Assembly: GCF_900094595.1 (NCBI RefSeq)
Contig: NZ_FMAD01000005.1
Location: 62,001-126,000 of the forward strand
Direction of reading: 5' to 3'
DNA: 64,000 nucleotides
From: Cupriavidus alkaliphilus
Lineage (GTDB): Bacteria > Pseudomonadota > Gammaproteobacteria > Burkholderiales > Burkholderiaceae
Shown: positions 18,083 through 26,480 of the stretch, piece by piece
How positions within the stretch are numbered: position 1 is the first letter of the stretch
How the letters are laid out: every line of letters starts with the position of its first letter
Program-made: the position numbers and the translations under genes
Notes under the pieces: generated by a model
What the model saw: the letters and a program-made list of their open reading frames with translations, nothing else
Told to the model about the DNA's origin: nothing
Databases searched by the model: none

Positions 18083-18996
18083 CAGATCGGGTCCCAGCTG
18101 ATCACGTCGGGCGAGCGCTCCAGCTTGAAGAAGCTGCTGCGCATCGCCGGCATGGCGACCTCGCCCACCGACTCCGGCGTCCAGCCTTCGCTCATGTGGA
18201 CCGAGCGCACCGGACGCGGCTGGCTCATCAGGATGATCTCGTTGGCGCGCACCGCGAAGATCTGGCCGTTGACCTCGCTCGCCGCCGGGCTGGCCAGGTA
18301 GACCGCGACCGGGCCGATCTTGCCGGCTTCCATCTTCTGCAGCTTGGCCACGCGCGCCTTTTCTTCCGGGGTCTCGGCCGGAATCGAGCTGGTCATGCGG
18401 CTCCACGCGAACGGTGCGATGCAGTTCGAGCGCACGTTGAAGCGCTGCATGTCCAGCGCGATCGACTTCGACAGCGCGGCGATGCCCAGCTTGGCCGCCG
18501 AATAGTTGGCCTGGCCCAGGTTGCCGATCAGGCCCGAGGTGGAGGTCATGTGCACGTAGGCGCCGCTCTCCTGGTCCTTGAAGTAGTTAGCCGCGGCGCG
18601 GCTGACGAAGAAGGTGCCGTTCAGGTGCACGTCGATCACCGAGCGCCATTCTTCCTCGTTCATCTTGAAGAACATGCGGTCGCGCAGGTTGCCGGCGTTG
18701 TTGACCACGGCGTCGATGCGGCCGAAGTTGTCGAGCGCGCATTGCACGATGGCGTTGGCGCCGGCCCAGGTCGACACGCTGTCGGTGTTGGCCACGGCTT
18801 CGCCGCCGGCGGCGCGGATTTCCTCCACCACGCGCTGCGCGGGGCCGGCGTCGCCGCCCTCGCCGGACATCGACACGCCCAGGTCATTGACCACCACCCT
18901 GGCACCGGCGGCCGCCATGGCCAGCGCGATGCCGCGTCCGATCCCACCCCCGGCGCCCGTCACCAGCGCAACCTTGCCTGCCATCAAACCGCTCAT
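18082..18996 (-). CDS. SDR family oxidoreductase (3-hydroxyacyl-CoA dehydrogenase-like)
   Basis: A 304-residue short-chain dehydrogenase. The cofactor motif TGAGGGIG lies at residues 13-20 and the catalytic Ser152, Tyr165 and Lys169 (YSAAK) are present. The insert NDLGVSMSGEGGDAGPAQ and the long C-terminus resemble the dehydrogenase domain of peroxisomal multifunctional enzyme 2 and related bacterial enzymes acting on 3-hydroxyacyl-CoA esters. The start at 18996 is preceded by AGAGGAGAC. It is the first gene of a two-gene operon with a CoA-transferase; a LysR gene is divergent 190 bases away. The last 45 residues extend beyond the common SDR core. Confidence 0.9.
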   Translation of the reverse strand: MSGLMAGKVALVTGAGGGIGRGIALAMAAAGARVVVNDLGVSMSGEGGDAGPAQRVVEEIRAAGGEAVANTDSVSTWAGANAIVQCALDNFGRIDAVVNNAGNLRDRMFFKMNEEEWRSVIDVHLNGTFFVSRAAANYFKDQESGAYVHMTSTSGLIGNLGQANYSAAKLGIAALSKSIALDMQRFNVRSNCIAPFAWSRMTSSIPAETPEEKARVAKLQKMEAGKIGPVAVYLASPAASEVNGQIFAVRANEIILMSQPRPVRSVHMSEGWTPESVGEVAMPAMRSSFFKLERSPDVISWDPI

Positions 18997-19138
18997 TGCA
19001 TGTCTCCTCTGAATACATTTTGTGCGGTCACCGACCGCAAACCCGGTGAAACAGCCCCCGCGCAGCGGGCAACGCCCGCCGGTGCGGTCAATCCGGATGT
19101 CCACGCCGCAGCGGATACGATAAATTGACACCCGACCC

Positions 19139-19160
19139 TTTGGAATTCACGAATCACAAA
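19139..19160. promoter_or_regulatory. Candidate LysR-type operator in divergent intergenic region
   Basis: TTTG-N14-CAAA, an imperfect dyad between the divergent SDR and LysR genes, overlapping the 12-mer TTTGGAATTCAC that recurs at 31933. A TTGACA lies just upstream at 19125. Weak evidence. Confidence 0.3.
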
Positions 19161-19186
19161 ACTGGCCTTTGGCCTGACAGAAGCCC

Positions 19187-20089
19187 ATGCATTACGACCT
19201 GACCGACCTCCGCCTCTTTCTGAATGTCGGCGAGACGGAGAACCTGACCCGTGCCGCCGAGCGCAGCTTTCTGTCGCTGCCCGCCGCCAGCACGCGGATC
19301 AAGCAGCTGGAAGAGGCGTTCCAGACACAATTGCTGATCCGCCAGGTCAAGGGCGTGCGGCTCACGCCGGCGGGCGACGCGCTGCTGCGGCACGCGCGCG
19401 AGGTCTTCCGCGAACTCGAATGCCTGCACGCGGACCTGCGGCCGTATGCCAAGGGCGTGAAGGGCCGCGTGCGGCTGCTGGCCAACACCACCGCGACCAA
19501 CTCGTTCCTCGCCACCGGCGTGTCGCGCTTCCTCAGCGAGAACCCGGACGTGGACATCGAGCTGGAAGAGCACCTGTCGCAGGAGATCGTGTCGGCGATC
19601 AGCGCCGGCGCGGCGGACCTCGGCATCGTCGCCGGCGAGGTCGCCACGCAGGACCTGGATGCGATGCACCTGTGCAGCGACGCGCTGATCGTGATCGCTC
19701 CCGTCAACCATCCGCTGCCGACCTTCAAGCGGCTGCATTTCGCCGACCTGCTCGATACCTGCCGCTTTGTCGGGCTGAACCAGTTCAGCGCGATCCAGTC
19801 CTTCCTCGACCGCATTGCCGCCGGCATGGGCAAGCGCATCAGCCTGCGCATCCAGGTGGGCAGCTTCGATGCGGTATGCCGCATGGTCGAGGCCGGCGCG
19901 GGCATCGCCATCGTGCCCAACAGCTGCGCGCGCCGCTATGCCAGCCGCAAGGTGCTGCGCTTTATCCCGCTGGAAGACGAATGGGCCAGGCGCGAGCTGC
20001 GCCTGGTACGCCGGCCGGGACGCGAGCTGCCGCAGTTCGCCGAAACCCTGATCCAGTACCTGGTCGACGCCGCGCGCGAGCCCGTGTAG
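19187..20089 (+). CDS. LysR family transcriptional regulator
   Basis: A 300-residue LysR regulator. The N-terminal winged helix-turn-helix (residues 4-62: DLRLFLNVGETENLTRAAER, then ASTRIKQLEEAFQTQLLIR) is followed by an effector-binding domain of the periplasmic-binding-protein fold starting near residue 92 (GRVRLLANTTATNSFL). It is divergent from the SDR/CoA-transferase operon, the usual arrangement for a LysR activator and its target. The effector is unknown. Confidence 0.93.
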   Translation: MHYDLTDLRLFLNVGETENLTRAAERSFLSLPAASTRIKQLEEAFQTQLLIRQVKGVRLTPAGDALLRHAREVFRELECLHADLRPYAKGVKGRVRLLANTTATNSFLATGVSRFLSENPDVDIELEEHLSQEIVSAISAGAADLGIVAGEVATQDLDAMHLCSDALIVIAPVNHPLPTFKRLHFADLLDTCRFVGLNQFSAIQSFLDRIAAGMGKRISLRIQVGSFDAVCRMVEAGAGIAIVPNSCARRYASRKVLRFIPLEDEWARRELRLVRRPGRELPQFAETLIQYLVDAAREPV

Positions 20090-20104
20090 CGCGGCGCGCG
20101 GATT

Positions 20105-20611
20105 TCAGCCGGCGCCCGGAACGCCGCCCTGGACCATCAGCGCCGCCAGCGGACGCAGCGACACCACCATCACCAGCAGCAGCAACCCCATGGCAAAGAC
20201 GCCCGGCCAGCTGGTGCGGCCGCGGCGCTCCAGCGAGTCGTTCACCAGTTCGGGCGAGTAGTGGTACTCGCGCACATGCCGGATGGTTGCCTCGGCGTGC
20301 CAGCGGTACAGCTCGTTGCCGTAGAGCCCGAGCAGCAGCGCCATCGCATACAGCAGCGGCCGGCCCGCCATCGGCAACTGCAGGCCGAACCATGCGTGCA
20401 GCAACGGTTCGGTGCCGACGATCAGCGCATAGACGCCCACCTGCCAGTACATGCGCCGGTACGCCATCCAGAATGGCCCCAGCAGGCACGCCGCCCAGTT
20501 CCACGAGATGCCGCCGTGGGTTTCCGCCGCCGACCAGCGCTCGCCGTAGTACGGAAATCGCGGCCCCACGAATGCGGCCAGCGCCGCGTCGTCACGGATC
20601 GATGCATGCAT
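20105..20611 (-). CDS. DUF2628 family membrane protein
   Basis: A 168-residue protein with a conserved SWNWAACLLGPFWMAYRRMYW block, characteristic of DUF2628 proteins. About three hydrophobic segments lie at residues 45-65, 75-105 and 130-155. Function is unknown. The start at 20611 has GGGGAGG at good distance; the longer frame upstream lacks family similarity. The gene stands alone between a convergent LysR gene and an MgtC-like gene. Confidence 0.85.
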   Translation of the reverse strand: MHASIRDDAALAAFVGPRFPYYGERWSAAETHGGISWNWAACLLGPFWMAYRRMYWQVGVYALIVGTEPLLHAWFGLQLPMAGRPLLYAMALLLGLYGNELYRWHAEATIRHVREYHYSPELVNDSLERRGRTSWPGVFAMGLLLLVMVVSLRPLAALMVQGGVPGAG

Positions 20612-20806
20612 GCCAACCTCCCCTCTGCTGCGTCGGCAGCGCCCTGGCTTCCCCGCGCGGCCTGAGCCACAGCATAGGGCGCGCGTGGCCCTGGCTGTGT
20701 GCGCCGGCGCGCATTCGGCGCGCGTTAGCCCCACCAACGCCAAGGAAAAGGGGTGGATTGGCGCGCAAGGGCACAGACCGGCGCACCGGTCCGTGTCCCG
20801 GCGACG

Positions 20807-21274
20807 CTACTTCCAGCGCTGCAGGATCTGCAGGATGACCAGCGTGAACACCGTGGCGATCACCGCCGTGGTGTCGCGACCGAGCCCGGCCGCCACGCCG
20901 ATGGCCGCCACCATCCAGATGCTGGCCGCGGTGGTCAGGCCCTTGATATGGGCCTCGTCGTTCTGCTTGAGGATGGCGCCCGCGCCGAGGAAACCGATGC
21001 CGGCGATCAGCCCCTGCAGCACCCGGCTCATGTCGGCCAGCGGCACGCCCGCCTGCAACGGCACCAGCACGAACAGCGCCGAGCCCAGCGCCACCAGCAT
21101 ATGGGTGCGCAGCCCCGCGGCCTTGCCGGAAGACTCGCGCTCATAGCCGATCAGGCCGCCGAGCAGCACCGCCATGCACAGCCGCACCATGATGCGGGTT
21201 GCCTCGGCCGCGTCCGGCACATCGGCAAATTCCGCGCGAAAGGTACGGAAGATATCGGTCCAGACAGACTCCAT
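20807..21274 (-). CDS. MgtC/SapB family membrane protein
   Basis: A 155-residue inner-membrane protein with four to five hydrophobic helices. The MgtC hallmark LLGGLIGYERESSGKAAGLRTH (residues 36-57) and the later GIGFLGAGAIL and GLTTAASIWMVAAIGVAAGLG are clear. MgtC proteins support growth at low magnesium and modulate ATP synthase in some species. This one lacks the C-terminal ACT-like soluble domain found in longer members. The start at 21274 follows CGGAGG. Confidence 0.92.
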   Translation of the reverse strand: MESVWTDIFRTFRAEFADVPDAAEATRIMVRLCMAVLLGGLIGYERESSGKAAGLRTHMLVALGSALFVLVPLQAGVPLADMSRVLQGLIAGIGFLGAGAILKQNDEAHIKGLTTAASIWMVAAIGVAAGLGRDTTAVIATVFTLVILQILQRWK

Positions 21275-21486
21275 CGCCAACCTCCGGGGACTAGGGTGCA
21301 GGCCTGAGCGTAGCACGCCACACCTGGCCCGCGGCAAGACTTGTGCGCCACATCGGCGGGCCGTCCGGGCTGCGCGGGTCCTGTGCGGCGGCGTCCTACA
21401 CGGCAAGCGGAAGCTCCCCGACAGTCCCGCCGGCGCGGCATTCCTATATTGGAATCACCAACAACAGTCCTCCATGGAGTTGCACC

Positions 21487-21561
21487 ATGCCCTATATCCT
21501 CGCCTGGCTACTTGGTGTTCCGGCCTTTGTCCTGGTCCTGATCTGGCTCTTCGTCCATTGA
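21487..21561 (+). CDS. 24-residue hydrophobic membrane peptide
   Basis: A short gene encoding one transmembrane helix, beginning MPYILAWLLGVPAF and ending LFVH. GGAG lies 8-9 bases before the ATG. A hairpin with a TTCG loop lies 60 bases downstream, giving a complete small transcription unit. I do not recognise the family. The hydrophobic, charge-poor composition resembles small stress membrane proteins. It could be a chance frame, but the combination of start signal, hydrophobic helix and terminator argues for a real gene. Confidence 0.5.
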   Translation: MPYILAWLLGVPAFVLVLIWLFVH

Positions 21562-21622
21562 CGGCAGGCGGTGCCATGGCACCAGCCCACCCTCCACCGG
21601 CGCCCCGCGCGCCTCCCCTGCA

Positions 21623-21646
21623 CGCCCGGTTCGCCGGGCGTCTTGC
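21623..21646 (+). terminator. TTCG-loop hairpin, probable terminator
   Basis: A 7-bp GC stem CGCCCGG/CCGGGCG with a TTCG tetraloop, followed by TCTTGC. It lies 60 bases after the 24-residue peptide gene. Confidence 0.5.
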
Positions 21647-21778
21647 ATGGTGGCACGGCGCCGCTGCGACGCTTGCTGCCCACCTAAGCCGCCCCTAAGC
21701 CGCTCTTTCGCAAATCCGAATTTCAGCGTGCAGGGGGCTCGGGAATAATGGCCTCCAGTTCCAATCGACCCGGCGACC

Positions 21779-22948
21779 ATGCACGCAGACCAGGATCCCG
21801 ACCAGCTGTACCCCGAAATCCGCGAGGCCGTGCGCAGCCTGTGCGCGGGCTTCGATTCGGCGTACTGGCAACGGGTGGAAGAGCAGGAAGCCTTTCCCGA
21901 GAGCTTTGTCCAGGCGCTGACGCAGGCGGGCTGGCTGTCGGCGCTGATCCCGGAAGCCTATGGCGGCTCGGGGCTGTCGCTGACCGCGGCCTCGGTCATC
22001 ATGGAAGAAATCAACCGCAGCGGCGGCAATTCCGGCGCCTGCCACGGGCAGATGTACGTGATGGGCTGCCTGCTGCGCCATGGCTCCGACGCGCAGAAGC
22101 AGCGCTGGCTGCCGGCCATCGCGTCGGGCGAGCTGCGCATGCAGTCGATGGCCGTGACCGAGCCCACCACCGGCACCGACACCACCAAGCTCAAGACCAC
22201 CGCGGTGCGCCACGGCGACAAGTACATCGTCAATGGCCAGAAGGTCTGGATTTCGCGCGTGCAGCACTCGGACCTGATGCTGCTGCTGGCGCGCACCACG
22301 CCGCTGGACCAGGTCAAGCGCAAGTCGGACGGCCTGTCGGTATTCGTGGTCGACCTGCGCGATGCCATCGGCAAGGGCCTGACGGTCAAGCCGATCCGCA
22401 ACATGGTCAACCACGAGACCAACGAGCTGTTCTTCGACAACCTGGAAGTCCCCGCCGATAACCTGATCGGCGAGGAAGGCAAGGGCCTCAAGTACATCCT
22501 CGACGGCCTCAACGCCGAGCGCATCCTGATCGCCGCCGAGTGCATCGGCGACGGCTACTGGTTCGTCGAGCGCGCCGGCAACTACGCGCGCGACCGCATC
22601 GTGTTCGACCGCCCGATCGGCCAGAACCAGGCCGTGCAGTTTCCGATCGCGCGCGCTTACGTCAACGTCGAGGCTGCCAGCCTGATGCGCTACAAGGCGG
22701 CGCGGCTGTTCGACGCCGGCAGGCCGTGCGGCAAGGAAGCCAATATCGCCAAGCTGCTGGCCGCCGACGCCTCGTGGGAAGCCGCCAACGTCTGCCTGCA
22801 GACGCACGGCGGCTTCGGCTTCGCCGCCGAATACGACATCGAGCGCAAGTTCCGCGAGACCCGCCTGTACCAGGTGGCGCCGATCTCCACCAACCTGATC
22901 CTGTCCTACGTGGCCGAGCACGTGCTCGAGTTGCCGCGTTCGTTCTGA
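21779..22948 (+). CDS. Acyl-CoA dehydrogenase of itaconate/mesaconate-type cluster
   Basis: A 389-residue FAD acyl-CoA dehydrogenase. The middle-domain motif reads AVTEPTTGTDTTKLKT, followed by NGQKVWISRV. A helix-G glutamate is present in GLNAERILIAAE. The ending LQTHGGFGFAAEYDIERKFRETR is complete. It is the first of five plus-strand genes with CoA-transferase, MmgE/PrpD, CitE-like lyase and HTD2-type hydratase, the same set as the Pseudomonas itaconate locus, where an acyl-CoA dehydrogenase of unclear role also occurs. It might oxidise a C5-dicarboxylyl-CoA such as methylsuccinyl-CoA; this is inference. Confidence 0.9.
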   Translation: MHADQDPDQLYPEIREAVRSLCAGFDSAYWQRVEEQEAFPESFVQALTQAGWLSALIPEAYGGSGLSLTAASVIMEEINRSGGNSGACHGQMYVMGCLLRHGSDAQKQRWLPAIASGELRMQSMAVTEPTTGTDTTKLKTTAVRHGDKYIVNGQKVWISRVQHSDLMLLLARTTPLDQVKRKSDGLSVFVVDLRDAIGKGLTVKPIRNMVNHETNELFFDNLEVPADNLIGEEGKGLKYILDGLNAERILIAAECIGDGYWFVERAGNYARDRIVFDRPIGQNQAVQFPIARAYVNVEAASLMRYKAARLFDAGRPCGKEANIAKLLAADASWEAANVCLQTHGGFGFAAEYDIERKFRETRLYQVAPISTNLILSYVAEHVLELPRSF

Positions 22949-22957
22949 GAATCCTAC

Positions 22958-24154
22958 ATGTCTCACTCCTCCCAAGGCATCCGCCCGCTCGACGGCATCC
23001 GCGTGGTCTCGCTCGAGCACGCCGTGGCCGCGCCCTTCGCCACGCGCCAGCTGGCCGACCTGGGCGCGCGCGTGATCAAGGTCGAGCGTCCCGGCGTGGG
23101 CGACTTCGCGCGCGGCTATGACCAGTCCGTGCACGGCCAGGCCTCTTACTTCGTCTGGCTCAACCGGGGCAAGGAAAGCCTGGCCCTGGACCTGAAGGAC
23201 AATGAAGCGCAGGCCATCCTGCACCGCCTGCTGGCCGACGCCGACGTGCTGGTGCAGAACCTTGCCCCCGGCGCCGCCGCGCGCATGGGCCTGGATTTCG
23301 ACACCCTGCACGGCAAGTACCAGAAGCTGATCGTGTGCGACATCTCCGGCTACGGCGATTCGGGCCCCTATCGCGACAAGAAGGCCTACGACCTGCTGAT
23401 CCAGGCCGCAGCGGGCCTGGTGGGCCTGACCGGCGGCCCCAACGAGCCGTCGCGCGCCGGGGTGTCGATCGCCGACATCTCGGCCGGCATGTACGCCTAC
23501 AGCGGGATCCTGTCGGCGCTGCTGCAGCGCGGCCGCACCGGCAAGGGCCTGCGCGTGCAGGTGACCATGTTCGAGGCGATGGCGGAGTGGATGAACCAGG
23601 TGCTCTATTTCGGCCACTACGGCGGCACTACGCCGGCGCGCGTCGGCGCCTCGCACCCGACCATCGCCCCGTATGGCGTGCATCGCACCAGCAATGGCAG
23701 CGTGATCTTCAGCGTGCAGAACGAGCGCGAGTTCGCCAATTTTTGCGAGATCGTGCTCGGCGACCGCGCGCTGGCGCAGGACGAGCGCTATGCCAGCAAT
23801 ACCGCGCGCGTGCGCAACCGCCCCGAACTGACCGCGCTGATCGAAGCCCGCTTTGCCTCGCTGACGGTGGCGCAGGCCGAGGCGCTGCTGGACCAGGCGC
23901 AGATCGCCAATGCGCCGATGAACGACATCGAAGCAGTCTGGAACCATCCGCAGCTGCAGGCACGCCAGCGCTGGCGCGAAGTCAATACGCCGAACGGCCC
24001 GATCGGCGCGCTGCTGCCGCCGGCCAACCTGTCGGGCGTGGAACCCGTCATGGGCGACGTGCCGGCGCTGGGCGCGCACAGCCGCAGCATCCTGGCAGAA
24101 CTGGGCTACGGCGCGGGCGATATCGACGCCCTGGCGGCAAAGCGCACCATCTGA
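22958..24154 (+). CDS. CaiB/BaiF CoA-transferase, likely itaconate/mesaconate CoA-transferase
   Basis: A 398-residue class III CoA-transferase: LDGIRVVSLEHAVAAPFATRQ at the N-terminus and the catalytic aspartate in KAYDLLIQAAAG (D145). The early ending of the active-site loop and the neighbourhood (CitE-like lyase, HTD2 hydratase, MmgE/PrpD) match succinyl-CoA:itaconate or mesaconate CoA-transferases. It would charge a C5-dicarboxylate with CoA from succinyl-CoA. It begins nine bases after the dehydrogenase stop. The exact acid is inferred from context. Confidence 0.88.
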   Translation: MSHSSQGIRPLDGIRVVSLEHAVAAPFATRQLADLGARVIKVERPGVGDFARGYDQSVHGQASYFVWLNRGKESLALDLKDNEAQAILHRLLADADVLVQNLAPGAAARMGLDFDTLHGKYQKLIVCDISGYGDSGPYRDKKAYDLLIQAAAGLVGLTGGPNEPSRAGVSIADISAGMYAYSGILSALLQRGRTGKGLRVQVTMFEAMAEWMNQVLYFGHYGGTTPARVGASHPTIAPYGVHRTSNGSVIFSVQNEREFANFCEIVLGDRALAQDERYASNTARVRNRPELTALIEARFASLTVAQAEALLDQAQIANAPMNDIEAVWNHPQLQARQRWREVNTPNGPIGALLPPANLSGVEPVMGDVPALGAHSRSILAELGYGAGDIDALAAKRTI

Positions 24155-24227
24155 ACCCGACCCCAGCGTCCGGGCACACCGGGCGCCATTCTCTTTCCGC
24201 AAGCACTGTTCAATCTCCGGAGCCGGC

Positions 24228-25610
24228 ATGAGCCAAGCCGCAGACACCACTTACCCGACCCGCCAGCTTTGCGAATTCCTGGCCAACCTCAAGCTGGCCG
24301 ACGTGCCCGCGCCCGTGATCGAGCGCACCAAGGACCTGTTTCTCGACTGGATCGCCTCGGCCATCGCCGGCAAGGACGCCCCGGCCGTACGCAAGCTGCA
24401 GGAATTCGCCGCGGCCATGGGCCCGTCCGACGGCGACGCCGAAGTGCTGGTCGACCGCCGCCGTACCTCGCCCTACTTCGCCGCGCTGATCAACGGCGCG
24501 TCTTCGCACGTGGTCGAACAGGACGACGTGCACAACGGCTCGGTGCTGCATCCGGCCGCGGTGGTATTCCCCGCCGTGGTCGCGGCCGCGCAGGCCGAGG
24601 GCAAGACCGGTGCCGAGGTGCTGCTGGCCTCGATCGCCGGCTATGAAGCCGGCATCCGCATCGGCGAGTTCATGGGCCGCTCGCACTACCGCGTGTTCCA
24701 CACCACCGGCACCGTCGGCACGCTCGCCGCCGCCGCCGCGGTGGCCAAGCTGTTCGGCCTCGATGCCGAAGGCATCAACCAGGCACTGGGCTCGGCCGGC
24801 ACGCAAGCCGCCGGCCTGTGGGAATTCCTGCGCGACGCCGCCGACTCCAAGCAGCTGCACACCGCCAAGGCCGCCGCCGACGGCCTGCAGTCGGCGTGGC
24901 TGGCGCGCGCCGGCTTTACCGGCGCGAAGCAGATCCTCGAAGGCGCCCAGGGCATGGCCGCCGGCATGTCGAGCGATGCCAATCCCGCCTGCCTGACCGA
25001 TGGCCTGGGCACGCGCTGGGCCACCGCCGAGACCTCGTTCAAGTTCTTCGCCTCGTGCCGCCACACCCACCCGGCCGCTGATGCGCTGAAGGCACTGATG
25101 CAGAGCGAAGGCGTTGCCGCCGACCAGATCGCCAGCGTCACCACGCACGTGCACCAGGGCGCCATCGACGTGCTCGGCCCCGTGGTCAATCCCGCCACCA
25201 TCCACCAGGCCAAGTTCTCGATGGGCACGGTGCTTGGGCTGGTGGCCGTGCATGGCCATGCCGGCCTGGGCGAGTTCGAGCAGCATGCGCTGCAGGACCC
25301 CGCGGTGGCCGCGTTCCGTGGCAAGGTCGACATGGAACTGGATGCCGAGATCAACGCCGCCTACCCGCGCCAGTGGATCGGCCGCGTGACCGCCAGGACC
25401 ACCGACGGCCGCACGCTGGCCGCGCGCGTGGACGTGCCCAAGGGCGATCCCGACAACACCCTGTCGCGCCCGGAACTGGAAGCCAAGGCACTGCAACTGG
25501 GCGCGTTCCGCCAGGGCGCGAGCGAGGCCGAGATGCGCGCCATCATCGCGCGCGTGTGGTCGCTGGAGCAGGCGCCCAACGTCAACGACTGGCTGCCCGC
25601 CGCGCGCTGA
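24228..25610 (+). CDS. MmgE/PrpD family protein
   Basis: A 460-residue protein of the MmgE/PrpD fold, which includes 2-methylcitrate dehydratase and cis-aconitate decarboxylase. The family segment INGASSHVVEQDDVHNGSVLHPAAVVFPAVVA (about residues 88-119) supplies the active-site Asp and His. It starts 73 bases after the CoA-transferase, with CGGAG before the ATG. In Pseudomonas itaconate clusters a member of this family also lies between the CoA-transferase and the dehydrogenase, its role not settled. Here it could decarboxylate, dehydrate or isomerise a tricarboxylate or branched dicarboxylate. Confidence 0.9.
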   Translation: MSQAADTTYPTRQLCEFLANLKLADVPAPVIERTKDLFLDWIASAIAGKDAPAVRKLQEFAAAMGPSDGDAEVLVDRRRTSPYFAALINGASSHVVEQDDVHNGSVLHPAAVVFPAVVAAAQAEGKTGAEVLLASIAGYEAGIRIGEFMGRSHYRVFHTTGTVGTLAAAAAVAKLFGLDAEGINQALGSAGTQAAGLWEFLRDAADSKQLHTAKAAADGLQSAWLARAGFTGAKQILEGAQGMAAGMSSDANPACLTDGLGTRWATAETSFKFFASCRHTHPAADALKALMQSEGVAADQIASVTTHVHQGAIDVLGPVVNPATIHQAKFSMGTVLGLVAVHGHAGLGEFEQHALQDPAVAAFRGKVDMELDAEINAAYPRQWIGRVTARTTDGRTLAARVDVPKGDPDNTLSRPELEAKALQLGAFRQGASEAEMRAIIARVWSLEQAPNVNDWLPAAR

Positions 25611-25618
25611 GGATCCCC

Positions 25619-26443
25619 ATGTCAACTGCCGTCACTTACCTGTTCGTGCCGGGCGACCGGCCCGAGCGCTTCGACAAAGCCGCAGCCGCCGGCCCCGATG
25701 TGATGATCCTCGACCTCGAGGACGCGGTCCATCCGGACGCCAAGCCCGCCGCGCGCGCAGCCATCGCCGCATGGCTGGCCGGCCGGCCCGGCGCCAACGC
25801 CTTCGTGCGCATCAACGACAGCGCCTCGCCCGCCTTTGCCGCGGACCTGGCCTGGCTGCGGGCCTTGCCTGCCGGCACGGCACTGGCCGGGCTGCTGGTG
25901 CCCAAGGCCGAGGATGCCGCCGCGCTGAGCACCATCGCGCAGGCCCTGCAGGCGCTCAACCCGCGGGGCGAGCTGGTCGCCATCATCGAGACTGCGCTCG
26001 GCCTGCACCAGGTCGATGCCGTGGCTTCGGCAGGCGGCGTGGCGCGCCTGGCCTTCGGCTCGCTCGACTATGCGGTGGACCTGGGCTGCAGCCATACCCG
26101 CGACGCGCTGGCGTTCGCGCGCGCGCGCATCGTGCTGGCCTCGCGCGTGGCCGGGCTGCCGCCGCCGGTAGACGGCGTGACCACCGCGTTGAAAGATGAA
26201 GCCGTACTGGCCAGCGACGTCGCCTACGCACGCGAACTCGGCTTTGCCGGCAAGCTGTGCATCCATCCGGCGCAGCTGGGCGCGGTGCGCGCCGGCTTCC
26301 TGCCCGGCGAAGAACAGCTGGACTGGGCCCGCCGCGTGCTCGAAGCCACCGCCAGCGGCAGCCATGCCGTGCAGGTCGACGGCAAGATGGTCGACCGGCC
26401 CGTGATCGAGCAGGCCAGGCGCCTGCTGGCGCTGGCGCAATAG
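25619..26443 (+). CDS. CitE-like HpcH/HpaI family lyase (citramalyl-CoA lyase-like)
   Basis: A 274-residue TIM-barrel lyase. YLFVPGDRPERFDKAAAAG at the N-terminus, MILDLEDAVHPDAK (metal-binding acidic residues), VRIN and the later IIETALGLHQVDA and FGSLDYAVDLG are typical of CitE/malyl-CoA lyases. Such enzymes split citramalyl-CoA to acetyl-CoA and pyruvate. It starts eight bases after MmgE/PrpD. With the upstream CoA-transferase and downstream hydratase it completes itaconate or mesaconate breakdown. Substrate specificity is inferred from context. Confidence 0.9.
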   Translation: MSTAVTYLFVPGDRPERFDKAAAAGPDVMILDLEDAVHPDAKPAARAAIAAWLAGRPGANAFVRINDSASPAFAADLAWLRALPAGTALAGLLVPKAEDAAALSTIAQALQALNPRGELVAIIETALGLHQVDAVASAGGVARLAFGSLDYAVDLGCSHTRDALAFARARIVLASRVAGLPPPVDGVTTALKDEAVLASDVAYARELGFAGKLCIHPAQLGAVRAGFLPGEEQLDWARRVLEATASGSHAVQVDGKMVDRPVIEQARRLLALAQ

Positions 26444-26480
26444 CGCCGGCCTTTCCTGTCCAACCCGAACCTGCAAGCCC

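Noticed and set aside
21282-21294. GGACTAG near the MgtC-like gene as a further copy of the TAGTCC motif
   Set aside because: The second half does not match (AGGTTGGC, which is the ribosome-binding site region); only the hexamer is shared.
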